NCBI GenBank assembly: GCA_019426215.1
Contig: CM033408.1
Span: 31,971,953 to 32,035,952, forward strand
Direction of reading: 5' to 3'
Origin: Buddleja alternifolia
Taxonomy: Eukaryota > Streptophyta > Magnoliopsida > Lamiales > Scrophulariaceae
Length of the DNA stretch: 64,000 nucleotides
Shown here piece after piece: positions 49,101 through 63,208 of the stretch. The notes under the pieces are model-generated. The model did not search any database, was not told the DNA's origin, and worked only from the letters and a program-made list of their open reading frames with translations. Position 1 is the first letter of the stretch. Each line of letters begins with the position of its first letter. The position numbers and the translations under genes were made by a program.

Positions 49101-52100
49101 CCATTGATATGATAGATGCTGAGTAATGAAAATCACCCATTCAACCATGACCTCATAGTAAAAAATGGACTGACTTTTTTCAGGTCCACTATAGACCAAC
49201 CGTAGTGATAATATAGGACTAGATGTTACGAGACTCCCTTAATAATCACTCTGCAACAATATTTACCTATGTATTCACCATTGACGAATGCAAGCAAAGC
49301 ATGGCCAAGACTTGCAACTTGAAGGACGGGATGGATGTCGGGACGCTTGGGCATGTCAAGCTTGTCGACTTTGATGCTGCAAAACAATTCATATCAAAGA
49401 ATCATGTTAATTTTTCGTGATTGATCATTCTCTTTGAAAATATGCGTATTGAAGTCAATTTGAACTGGAATTTATCATTGTACCTGGTGCTATACCAAGC
49501 ATAGTCCGAGGTATCCTTTGTGAAGCTATACAATTCCTTTGGTGAGTCACTCTTCACTTCCAAGTCATCTTTGGTTGGGATTTTTTCTTTGAACATTTGC
49601 CATGAAGTGATCTTTGCTTTGTTTGAGACAACGAAATTCCTTGAACTATGTTGTGCGACAATCTATAATACAATCAACGAAAAACTTGAGAAAGTTCACT
49701 TTCTAATGTAAATTCTTCTCGATTATCTGAATTTATTGAGACCCTGTATATCAGTGTCTCCAACTATGTCTATCCCAACAAATGGGACCAACACCAGCAA
49801 CAACCATGATGTGGTTCTCAGGGTCTTGGTAAAGCAGATGTAATCTACTGTTGCAATCCTTATTATATCTCCTATTGTAAAGTATTGGTAGAATGACGCG
49901 TGTTTTATTATGTTTACATAAGTAACACGTGTCATTCAATCTATACATTGCAACAGAGGATGCAATGGGAACTACAAAAAGAGATCTCATTTGCTTGGCT
50001 AGACCCTGGAAATCAATACAATCAGTAATGTGGGTCCCATCAAATGGGACCAAAGTTCCGAGGCTCTTTGGACTTGTTAAGGCTCTCGAGATCAATGCCA
50101 GTTATGTAGGTCCCGCAAATGGGGCCAACACCAGTGACAAATATGATGTTTCACGATTCAAAGGTTTCGATACTCAATCAAAGCGACTTATTTTTTGCAT
50201 CATGGAAAAAGTATTTCTTTTAAATTATTATTTTAAATTACCATTTGAGTATTGTAGACGAGTGTCTCGCAATCAGGGAAAATGCTTATGGATTTAGGTG
50301 GTAGTTGATAAGGCACACCCCTGAAGGTAATACTTGCAGGATTCTTTCTGTGGGTGTTGGTCAAGAATGCAGCACAACTATGCCCCTTTGTATCGTTATA
50401 AATTGTGATCTGCAAAACAAGTGCATATATTTTTAAATTACCAAGAAGTAGTACGATAAAATAAAAATAAAAATAAAAATAATACACTTAATCTCCGTAT
50501 TCATGTTTGCTCAAATCTTATTTATTATTACAGGATATTTGTCCGTTGATGTATGAGCCCAGCAGATAGCCTTACATAATTAACGGACAAGATGTTTCGA
50601 AAGGAACATAAGATTGACCAAAACGAACTCACTATGTTTGAGTATTAAAATATTATAAGTTGGTAATTTGATTGGAATGTTACCGTTGTGTCCGGGCCTG
50701 TGTGTTTGACGGTTCGGTGCCCCCAAAGCAAAGGCCTTTTGCTCAATCTCAAAGCTCTGTGCAAGTCCCTCAAGTGTCCGAATTTAGGTTCCCTTTTCAA
50801 ACCTTTAAAAAAAAAAAAAGGACGTAAATCAATTTTTTTTAATGTTTTACATTTTTAAAATCTCTGATTTTTTTTTTTTTTTTTTTTTTTTAGGGGCGGG
50901 GGAGTTTCTTTATACCATATTCATCGAGGGGTGCTTCGTCATAGTAACGAGTTGTGACGAATGATGAACTTGTTCTGCCAAAATTGGTTCCACCATGGTA
51001 CTAGAGAAGAGCACACAAAATTTCACCATTAGATTCTTGTCCAAATTGAGAGTTCACAGGACTCGAGTTTCAAGACAATTACTAATTTACTATCATAAGC
51101 GGATGATTGTAACTGTGTAGTGATTTCTAGTCCAACAAGTTTCTAAGAATGATGAAATGTTTAGTACATATGGAAGACGACAATATACATACCATGTAAT
51201 AGTTGTTGAGGGTACCATTTTTTGAAAAGAAACGGGCAATTGCAAATGATAAATCTTCTGCCGAGCGCATTGACGGAGAGTCACCAAACACTCTATACCT
51301 GGAAACATATATATAATTTTCTCAACTCTCTCATCCAAAAACTTTTATAATAATAGCAAAAAATAGGAGAAATTACATTTAATTATGAGCTCCGAGACTC
51401 AAACTTTCGATATGATCACAATTAATTATGTATGATAGATATTATTTTCGTACAATTATAATCATATCTTGAAACTCAAAGTTTCGAAGGCTACAACTAT
51501 GTAAGTTTTACTTACTGAGCAGTCCAATTCTCAGTCCATAGGGAAGGCTTGTTAGGGCCATTTGGACCAGGAAAAGTGTCTCCACATTGTCTTCCATTAC
51601 AAGTGCTAATCTGAAAAAATAGAACAATTATTTAGATGTGAAAAAACATTATATCAAAATATATTAGCTAAGTTGGAATTTTTCTTTCTTTTTCCTTGAG
51701 TATGCTCTAAATTAAGTCAATGATGTGACATTATAAATTTCCCATTTATTTTCCAGAATAATAATGCCAAATTGTATTTTTCTTCTTAAACCTTTTTGTC
51801 AGTTTGTAACAAAAAATTATTGATTAATAATAGTTAATTTGATACTTAAACCGTTTCATTCAAAAAAAAAAATTAGACTTATTATTTTGCCCTAGAAGAT
51901 GTATATCATTGGCGGAAAAAAAATGAAGAAAAATTTAGAAAAGAGAGCTTGGGTAATATAATGTCAAATTGAGTTCAATAGTTCGAACGTGTATTAAAAT
52001 GCGCATAATATATTTTACTGTGTGCTTACTACTGTCTGGGGAGCATCCTTTTGCTTGCACATGACCCAAGGAACGCCCTTGTACAGATCTACAGCCATAT

Positions 52101-54092
52101 CTGCTGCCCACTTCACATACTTCACACCTTTTTCTCTATATGCAAGTTGGACATTGTTGTACTCGTTTTCAATCTGCAAATTTAAATTGAAATTTGTGAA
52201 CAAGTTTATTTATATGGATTATAAGACACTCATTTTTAGAAGTTCTCATAATTTTTGGATAGAGCTGAAAGACGAATCAAGATACTTGATACTCGACTCG
52301 AAATTGTTTGGGGAAAAGCTCGTTTGAGCTCCGTTTATTAACATATCAAACCAAACTTAAACAACCTTTTGTGTGTTCGATAAATTTGGAGCTCGACTCG
52401 ATTAGTAAAAAATAATAGAATATGTGCAAAAAAATCAAGCTACTCGAGTTCAACTCGTGTTCAGCTGGATTAAAGTTCGTTTGAACTTTGTTCAATTAAC
52501 AATCAAACCAAACTCACACACAAATTCTAAAGCTCGATAATAATTCAAACAAATTTGAACAATAACCTGTTCGATTCGACTCATTTATACCCTAACTTTG
52601 AATCTACTCATTCGATTAAATTCATATTAAATTAATCGTATATAAATAATTGTGATTGAATTAGAATTTAGAATTGTGGTCTATCTTGGAATGAGTTTTA
52701 TATGATAATAAACTAGCAAATATACCTGTGCCATGATAATGGGGCCACCTTGATCTGCAAAGAGCTTCTCCTTTTTCATCAAGTTGACGATCGTCTCTGT
52801 GTACTTCTTCATGTGGTACTGCATTTAGTAGATAGTACCAATAAAACAGTTTAATTAATTATATTTATTTTTATAACTCTAATCATTTTAAGGAACTTTC
52901 AGAATTCAAAGTCTTGTGAACAATCACAATTATTCATAATTCACGTAAAATTTAATTTATTCTATACAATTGATTATGATTGTATCGGGAAAGTATATTT
53001 ACTAAATTATAATAATTTTCTACGTGAATATAAAAAAAAAGACTAAAAATAAATATTTTGTTATATTAAATAGTTACCATGAAAGGTTCATTGTAAGAAC
53101 GGAATATGATTCCGGGGATCTCTCTCAACCAATATGGAAATCCACTGCTCGAATGGGTCAAAAGAACAAATCACAAATTATAATAAATTAATTAAATATT
53201 TAAAACAATAATTGTTAAATCAAAATAAAATAAAATACCCCATATTCCATTCAGCCTCAATGTAAGGTCCAACCCTCAGAGTCACCCACAAACCCTGCTC
53301 CCCAATCATTCTGATGAATTTCACCAAGTCATAGTTGCCCGAAAAATTGTACTGCGAAAAATAAAAATAAAAATGTGAGAATCATATAATAATGTATACG
53401 ATGTTTCGGGACTGGTCAATTGCAAAATGTTTTTTTTTCGTTAATCATGCGAAACTCATATATCAATGAATAAGATGTCTTGGAATTGGAAATGTTTGGT
53501 CACAAATTCTCATTAAATATTTTTAAGATAATAACATTTAAAAGTAATAAAATTATATAAAATTGTTATAAATATATATTTACCTGGCCTTGAACGGGCT
53601 CATGGATGTTCCAGAAAACATAAGTCTGGATGAGGTTTAGGCCACCTTCTTTAGCTCTTTTAATGATATCAGGCCACATCTGGAGAATAATGCAAATATA
53701 ACATATATATGAGTGAAATTAAATTAAATAAATGTTACTATATCCAAGAGAATGTATGTCATTTTTGGAGTTACAGAGACTCCAAATATCAATATAATTA
53801 TAATTATCTACATGCATTTGACCTCACATAACCAAATTGCACCGATGAATACTAAGAATATCTCAAATTATACGTTAAATACCTCTGGGGTGCTGCGGGG
53901 ATAGTGAATCGAACCCGAGAAGAGCAATTCCCTTGTACCATTAATGATAATGGAACGCTCATCGTACGTCACAATAGGTTGGTTCTTTTTTAAACCAATG
54001 GTGTTCCCCGGTCGGTTCGTTTTTGCACCGTAGGCATTCGCCACGAAAAACGAGAACAGGACTAACAAGAGAATTTTACTCATTTCAGCCAT
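46142..54092 (-). CDS. BGAL13-like: Beta-galactosidase, GH35, with galactose-lectin domain
   Basis: Nineteen exons join in frame to 845 aa: 54092-53883, 53679-53584, 53351-53239, 53144-53078, 52818-52726, 52173-52030, 51610-51516, 51298-51193, 51000-50916, 50802-50684, 50409-50242, 49662-49484, 49376-49267, 48897-48788, 48662-48555, 48403-48299, 48190-48045, 47274-46932 and 46282-46142. A signal peptide (about 1-22, [15 protein letters not shown]) sends it to the wall or apoplast. GH35 motifs include [29 protein letters not shown] with acid/base Glu197, and LWTENW with nucleophile Glu268. The C terminus (about 757-843) is a Cys-rich SUEL/Gal-lectin domain. By phrasing it is closest to the Arabidopsis BGAL11/13/14 group. 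It should remove terminal beta-galactose from cell-wall glycans. Clade placement is from memory, not alignment. Confidence 0.95.
48447..48550. repeat. (AAT)n/(ATT)n microsatellite in a BGAL intron
   Basis: A tract of AAT units turns into ATT units near 48478, making a long AT palindrome in the intron between exons 15 and 16. It ends only a few bases from exon 15 (48555). Such tracts vary in length and can slip in sequencing. Confidence 0.8.
49740..50165. repeat. Complex inverted/direct repeat in BGAL intron 11
   Basis: The block fills most of the intron between exons 11 and 12. Its centre is inverted: gaatgacgcgtgtt (about 49891) faces aacacgtgtcattc (about 49924), and ctgttgcaat (49849) faces attgcaacag (49947). 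Its flanks carry three copies of a word like GGTCCCATCAAATGGGACC (about 49772, 50034 and 50111), itself a near-perfect palindrome, followed by ccaacaccag in two copies. No splice-consistent exon is present. It probably is a foldback transposon. Confidence 0.65.
52260..52594. mobile_element. hAT MITE in BGAL intron 5
   Basis: Starts TAGAGCTGAAAGACGAATC and ends GACTCATTTATACCCTA (reverse complement TAGGGTATAAATGAGTC). It shares almost its whole length with the element at 56664 (aacaaccttttgtgt, aaatcaagctac, attaacaatcaaa, aaattctaaa). Flanking octamers agree at only 5 of 8 positions, suggesting an older insertion. Confidence 0.7.
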
Positions 54093-54779
54093 TTTTTGTT
54101 CCTTTTTGTTTTAGAACCTAAATTTCTACCCAAAAAACTTTTTTTTTTTTTTTTTTTTATCTTTTTTCCTTTTTTGCAGGTAATGGCAGGAAGTAAAAGG
54201 AACCTCGTTCCTCTCTTAGTGGAGGAGGAGGTGCCTGACTACCGGAAAAGATGTATATGAAAAAAAAATCATGCAAAAAACAAGAATTAATAGAGAATGG
54301 AAAGACAAATATTTGGTCTTAGAGTTTTTCTCGGATTATGTGTGATTTTTGACATTTGTTTTTATAAATTTGATTCTATTTTTGTGCCTTTGACTATGGT
54401 TCTTTTTTTAGAAAATTTATTTATGTCTGTGGTGACCATTAGTAGATATGAGAGCACGTTATGGGCTAATGCAAAAGCCATTTATGGTCTAAAATCAAAA
54501 GGAAAAAGGAAAATTAAATAAAACCAAGGAAATTCTGGTTCGAATCGGTCTGGTCATGTACTTGTGCGATTTGCATGATTAGTGTTACAAGATTTGTTTT
54601 TTGACAAGTCATTCTCTTTGGAAGATACATTGATTATATGATCAGTGCAACTCATTTTGTGTACTGGGTTCGGATTTGGTCAAACTCAGTCCAAAATCAA
54701 AATTTCTTACGAATTATTGTTGACATTGCTGCAACTCTAAAAGATTATGAGTCGAGATTTTAGCTAACAAAAATGCGAA

Positions 54780-55155
54780 ATATCAATGTAATGAATTTAG
54801 ATTGAGAAATTTATGGCTATCAAATTTAGATTGCAAGGAAGCAATAATTGGCATCATGGAGGGGGACTTTGCCTATAAATACTTTGACTTGATTTTAAGC
54901 ATTCGTAATATGATGGATTGGTCATGGAAAGTCTCGATTATGCATATATGGAGGGAAGCTAACAAAGTAGCAGACTATCTGGCTAAAACAAGTATTGAAG
55001 TTGGAAGCGAACAACTTCGGACTCCTCCTATGGAGACACTCGACATGTTGGAACAAGATCGCAAAGGAATTACGTGGTCTAGATACACGACTGCAAGTCC
55101 CGGCATGTCGGGATAAGTCGTTAGGGTAACCCCTCCCCATAGATATATAAAAAAA
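54780..55155 (+). pseudogene. LINE RNase H 3' end with poly(A) tail
   Basis: An open frame of 104 codons (54802-55116) contains a C-terminal RNase H-like segment: FDLILSIRNMMDW, IMHIWREANKVADYLAKTS. The REANkvADyLAK motif is diagnostic of plant L1-type LINEs. It ends SPGMSG and is followed by gggtaacccctccccatag and an A-run. Upstream endonuclease and reverse transcriptase are absent. It lies just beyond the 5' end of the minus-strand BGAL gene and may separate its promoter from distal sequence. Confidence 0.75.
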
Positions 55156-56252
55156 AAATTAGAAAATCCCAAATCAACTAATTGAGACAAATTGCAGATT
55201 GATTCTATATACCACTTTTTTTTATGAATGGACTAAATCCATTAAAATCATATTAATTGTAAATAATTTCTTATCAAAAATAGGGAAAGTGAAAAAAAAG
55301 TGATATCTCAATGGTGGTATACATCATTTACTCAAGGATATTAAGTTAATATAAGAAACAAAAAGGTCAAAGTTTTGCGTGGATCAAGTACATCTTTTAA
55401 ATGACTAAATTGGATCAATTACATCATGTTATAAGTATAACTTATAAGTTATAACAAGAGTGATATAGACAATTTGAAGTGGATTGCATTTGGATTATCT
55501 ATTATTTTTTGGTCTTTTATCGTATATTATATATGACAAACACATTTAACGTGCATATATAAGATGTAGTATTAGATAAACACGAAGTGCATATATAAGA
55601 TGTAATATGAGATAAACACGAAGCATATTACAAAATTTGGAGCAGAATTAAATTATTCTTATGAAGTCTCGGAATTTCAATTACCAATATTATCATGATT
55701 TTATGTTTATGATAAATTTCATATGTATCATGTCACACAAATGATCATTAGGATTATTTGGAAGAGGCCCGAGCTTCTTAATTTAGAGAAAAGAATGATG
55801 AGACGTTATTGGCAAGAGTTAGGTTAGTCCCTTTTTTTTTTTTTTTTTCTCTTTTTCTTTATTTGATCCTTTTTATAATTAGAGTTAGGTTAGGTTGATT
55901 ATCATGAAAAGCAACGTTCATATTAAGTCTCCACCATAACAACTTATTAACCACGAGGGTTGACATTAGTCTTTTAAAAAATTTCAATCCAAAATAATAT
56001 TAGAACTATAATCCAGCAATTAAAGATAAAAATTTATTATGAAAAAAGGCATAGCAATTGGCGTTTCTCTAATTGTTAAATTAATAATTTGTATTATGAA
56101 AGCCAAATGGAGGTTTTATATGATGTGATCTAAATTCTCTCAATTTATTTTTCATACTACAATTTTATATTTGTATAAGTACTAATATAATTTAGTTTGT
56201 TTGCACTAACTGCTCATAACCAATCCATTTCATGTGCATATTTTAACTATTA
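55156..56252. other. Intergenic DNA, no gene seen
   Basis: No gene was recognised. A short direct repeat, gtgcatatataagatgtaNtatNagataaacacgaag, occurs twice at about 55551-55625. A T-run lies at about 55830. Confidence 0.4.
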
Positions 56253-56629
56253 GGGTTAAATGCAAAAAACTCCATGTGTTATTACTTTTTTGCTAAGAAC
56301 TCCCTGTGATCATGAAATAATCGAATCACCCCTTGTGTTTTTAGAGAAATCTGCAAAAAGTCACTTTTATAAAAAAACGAGCATATTTTTCATGTTTTTC
56401 ACCTTTATTGACATGCTTATTTGTCATTTATATACTCTCCAAACAATATAAAAGGTAAAATAGTGTTATTTCACCTAAAAAACACATATTTTTTTCTATC
56501 TCTTTTAACAAAAAGTGGCTTTTGTGGACTTTTTTAAGAACACAGGTGATGATTACGTTATTTCGTGATCACAGGGATTTTTTAGCAAAAAGGTTATAAC
56601 ACAGGTTTTTTTTTTTTTGCATTAACCCC
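56253..56629. mobile_element. Foldback MULE-type MITE, 377 bp
   Basis: Ends GGGTTAAATGCAAAAAA and, in reverse complement, GGGGTTAATGCAAAAAA. The arms include ctaagaactccctgtgatca against tgatcacagggattttttag, and aaaagtcact against agtggctttt. A perfect 9-bp duplication TAACTATTA flanks the element (56244-56252 and 56630-56638). No coding frame. Confidence 0.85.
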
Positions 56630-56663
56630 TAACTATTACGAGATGAATTAGATATAGTATAAT

Positions 56664-57013
56664 TAGGATTGAAAAACGAATCAAATTAATCGATATATAC
56701 TCGATACGAGATCGTTTGATAAAAGTTCATTAGAGCTCGATTCGACATTTCAAACCATACTTGAACAACCTTTTGTGTATTCGAAAAGTTAAAGTTCGGC
56801 TCAAGCTCGAGTTGATTAGTAAAAAAAATGATAAAATATGAGCAAGAAAATCAAGCTACCTGAGCTAGATTCGTGTTCGGTGCGATTAAAGCTCGTTGAA
56901 GTTTGGCCGATTAACAATCAAATCAAACTCAAATACAAATTCTAAAGGTCGATAATATATCAAATAAGTTTGAACAACTATTTATTCAACTTGACTCGAT
57001 TTGTCACACCTTA
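56664..57013. mobile_element. hAT MITE with perfect 8-bp duplication, 350 bp
   Basis: Starts TAGGATTGAAAAACGAATC and ends ACTCGATTTGTCACACCTTA. AGTATAAT flanks it exactly on both sides (56656-56663 and 57014-57021). Its interior follows the same order as the BGAL-intron copy at 52260. A partial relative lies at about 63545-63715. Confidence 0.85.
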
Positions 57014-58084
57014 AGTATAATATATAATAATTAAGATGCAAGCTTTATTTGATGGTGATTTATATTAGTATTTATGGTTAAAGCTTTATCTTGATGGAAA
57101 GTTATAGTCTCTAGAAATATAGTTTTGAAAAATAATTTATCGAATAATCGACATCTCTTTCTCCTATAATAGGTATGTTTAAATAAAAAAAAATACGCAT
57201 AAACTAATATTATATTGGGACCTGACACGTACACAGAATATTTTATACGCACAATTCTTGGGTATCACAAATATCAAATTTCGACTAATTTACTTATATA
57301 AGTTATAAATTTGATAACAAAGTTATGTACGGGAAGAGTAATTATTTATTATATCGGACCAAGCCACGTAAGTATACATGTGAATTTTGCTGGCTGAAAA
57401 CAAAAATTGTGTATACTAGGTGTATAAAAAACTTATAAACCTCATCCCCCTATCTTTATTTATTTTTTAAATTTAGTTAAATATCTTTTATTTCTCTTCC
57501 CCTATCTTGTCTTGTAAGACACTACAATTAGGTGTGCCAGGTGGAATAACCAATCTAAAAAATCAACCTTATATTAATAATTAAAATTAAAGTAGGGAAA
57601 GTATTTATATTATCATCATTGTGCCGTTGGAGTAATTACAACTAATTACGACTTAATACTTGAAGTGGACGTTTAAATTCAAAAGGGCCCTTGCTAGCTC
57701 TACTATAAAACACAATTTATCAAGGAGTCTCAAATTTATTTTTAATCTTTTAAATTAGGTGTTTTACGTATACCTAAATCTGATAATATGTATAACAAGT
57801 TAAGAACTATGCGAGTATATTGTTCTATTGAACATTTATGAATTAATTTATTGAATGTTATTAAAAATTGATTGAATTGTTTCGTAATCGGGTATATATA
57901 TGACTGTAATTGTCTCCAGTCTTGCAAAGTGATAGATTTATATCACATTGATAGACGTTATGTTCCACTACTGGTATCTGAGTAAATGTCAAGAGTTCAG
58001 CTATCTTGAATAGTAGGTACAGCGATTGTTGGTATGTTTAACAATATGAACCTAGTGACAATTGCCGATGAGGGATTATTGTGT
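57014..58084. other. Intergenic DNA, no gene seen
   Basis: AT-rich DNA with no recognised gene or bounded element on either strand. Confidence 0.4.
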
Positions 58085-58262
58085 TTGTATTTTTTTATTT
58101 TTTGGTATATACCAGGGTTTTCCCCAGTCGGACGCCGAAAACTATTTCCCTTCGAGGAAATCTCTCCCAACAAAGTCTTTTCTATACATACCGTCAGGAA
58201 TCGAACCCTGGACAAATGTTTAAGGAACCCAGCTATTTACCAACTGTGCTGAACCTTGTTCT
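58085..58262 (-). mobile_element. tRNA-derived SINE, minus strand
   Basis: On the minus strand, CAGCACAGTTGG (about 58239-58250) matches an A box and GGTTCGATTCC (about 58198-58208) an exact B box, about 32 bp apart. Downstream on that strand the body continues (gggagagatttcctc, ggcgtccgactgggg). The tail near 58085 is A-rich on the minus strand. It looks like a plant tRNA-derived SINE. A target duplication was not clearly read. Confidence 0.6.
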
Positions 58263-58959
58263 TATTGTGTCTGTATGACAGCAATTATTTGTCATGGCCG
58301 AGTATTATCGAAACATAAAACAAAGTACATAATCAATTTTGATCAATTTTCTTTATAATAGATGATCGAAACTAAAACTAATAGTCAAAACGTGGCACAT
58401 TAAGGGAAAATTTTAAAATGGACCAAATGTATTTGCGTCTGTCCATTTAACAACTTTGGATACATGTGATTTATGCATTTTTTTTATCATTATATCTCTG
58501 TATCCAATGATATTTGATACGCCAGCTTCACTAAAATCACTCCCACATTAATTGTAGTACAATTTAATAATTATAGTTCGTACAATGCAATTCAATTTCA
58601 CAAATTCACAATTACTTCCACATCACATGACAAAAGCATGTGAAATTCAATGTTGCATTTTATTTTATTTTTTGATAACAATTCAATGTTGCATTTTACT
58701 TTGGTAAAATTATCCAAACATGAGAAGCAAATATTAATAATTATTTATCTATTTTAGTGTAAATGTCCCAAACAGAAATAAATATATATACATATACATA
58801 TATATACATACACACACTATATAAGTGGGTGAGGTAGAGTGAGTGTGATTGGGTAATGTGGTGGGAAATGATAAGGTGACCTAAGGTAGCACCTGAAAGT
58901 AAATACTAATAGTAATACTACTCCTTTAGCTGGCTCGTAGCTGGCTTTACTCATCCTTA
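58263..58959. other. Distal upstream region of the ROP gene
   Basis: No gene was recognised. A TA/CA-rich patch sits at about 58780-58820. The region should include upstream regulatory DNA of the ROP gene, but no specific site is defensible. Confidence 0.35.
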
Positions 58960-61899
<2,940 letters not shown>

Positions 61900-62160
61900 T
61901 TGCTTGATCACTTAAACTGTATTGCACTCAGTTTCCGTCTATCTTCACTTTATGCAAAAACCTTTTGAGCTATATTCTTGACTGACTGGTATTAGGGAGC
62001 TCTCTTCAAGCATCAAGTAGTTTCGATTTCTCATTCTGAGCTGTTAGTTATATCTGTGAATGAGATGTGTTGTGATATGAAAATACTCCGTTTTTAGGCT
62101 TAGAAGATTGTATGATTTGTGCTTGTGTGTAATATATGTATCCTAAACTTCTCTTTAATA
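61900..62160 (+). other. 3' untranslated region of the ROP gene
   Basis: Follows the TGA at 61897-61899. Words like tttaataaca near 62153 may act as the polyadenylation signal. No coding feature follows on this strand. Confidence 0.45.
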
Positions 62161-62620
62161 ACAGTCGTATTGAAATTCGATGAATCAAATTCGAAAATGC
62201 TTCTATATACCCGGTGTTACATACACCAAAATAGTTAAATTATCGATTAGTCTCCTCCCTCTTTTATAGTTACAAAATTGAATTTTGGGAACTATGATTA
62301 AGGGCAATTTAGAGATTTGAATATAAATCAATGATATGCGTGTGTGTGTGTGTGTGTGTGTGAAATTATATTATGGGTGAAAGTGAATGAGTGGTAGCCC
62401 ATTATCCAGATTGGGGTCTATGGCCCATTAAACACTCTTAATAAGTAACAAGAAATTGGATTATTTGAGGGATGATTATTTAATCATTTTAAAATACTCT
62501 GTTAATTACTATTATCAAAGAGTGCGAGAACTAGTCTGTTGTGTCACAAGACGGATCCATTCCACCCTAAACTCATTTCCTGAAATACTTTTGGCCAGGA
62601 TTAACTGTCCTGACCCTGAC
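62161..62620. other. Intergenic DNA, no gene seen
   Basis: No gene was recognised. A (TG)n run lies at about 62338-62361. Confidence 0.4.
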
Positions 62621-63208
62621 CGGGGTGTTCATTCGGTGAAACCGAACCGAAATTTCGGTTCGGCAAAATTCGGAACCAGAACCGAACCGTAAAGGCCCGG
62701 TTCGGTTTCGGTTTTAACCGATTGAATTTCAATTTTTTTTCGGTTAACCGACAAAAATCCAAAAACCAGTCAAATAACGGCGGTGGCGGGTTGGAGACTG
62801 TGAGAGAGGGAGGAGGAGCGTCCGGCGGCGGTGGGGGGTTGCAAGCGGCAATGGAAGCTAGCGGCGGTGAGAGAGGTGAGATGAGTGGTGATGTCTGCGT
62901 GTGTGACAGTGGGAGAGAAAGAGAAAAGAGGGGTTCTGGGCGTGTGTCGGTGTGGCTTTTAAATTTTAGGCGTAATTTTTCACAATTCTCTTTTTGGCCC
63001 CTATAAATATGAGATTATATATTTGCGCACAATTAATTTCTGTTTTCGGTTCGGTTCGGTTCGGTTAACCGGGCACCAAAACCGAAACCGAAATTTTCAA
63101 AAAATAAAAAGCGAAACCGAACCAAAAAGCTTCGGTTCGATTTCGATTGGAATCGAATGCATCGGTTTCAGTTCGGTTCAGTCGGTTAACTAATTTATGA
63201 ACACCCCT
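62621..63208. mobile_element. hAT MITE with GC-rich captured segment, about 588 bp
   Basis: Ends CGGGGTGTTCATTCGGT and ATTTATGAACACCCCT form inverted repeats (ggggtgttcat). Subterminal parts repeat ttcggttcggtt and aaccgaac in both orientations. The flanking octamers accctgac and accctctg agree only in their first five bases, so the duplication is eroded or the borders are a base or two off. The middle (about 62770-62960) is GC-rich and gives a Gly/Ser-rich frame (gcggcggtgg). It is unlike the rest and may be a captured gene piece. Confidence 0.6.

Noticed and set aside
49223..49420. A plus-strand frame of 65 codons.
   Set aside because: It is the reverse-strand shadow of BGAL exon 13 (49267-49376), whose minus-strand reading has consistent splice sites and family motifs.
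62722..63006. A Gly/Ser-rich 94-codon frame.
   Set aside because: It lies wholly inside an hAT MITE and has no known domain. It is treated as captured or low-complexity sequence, not a gene.
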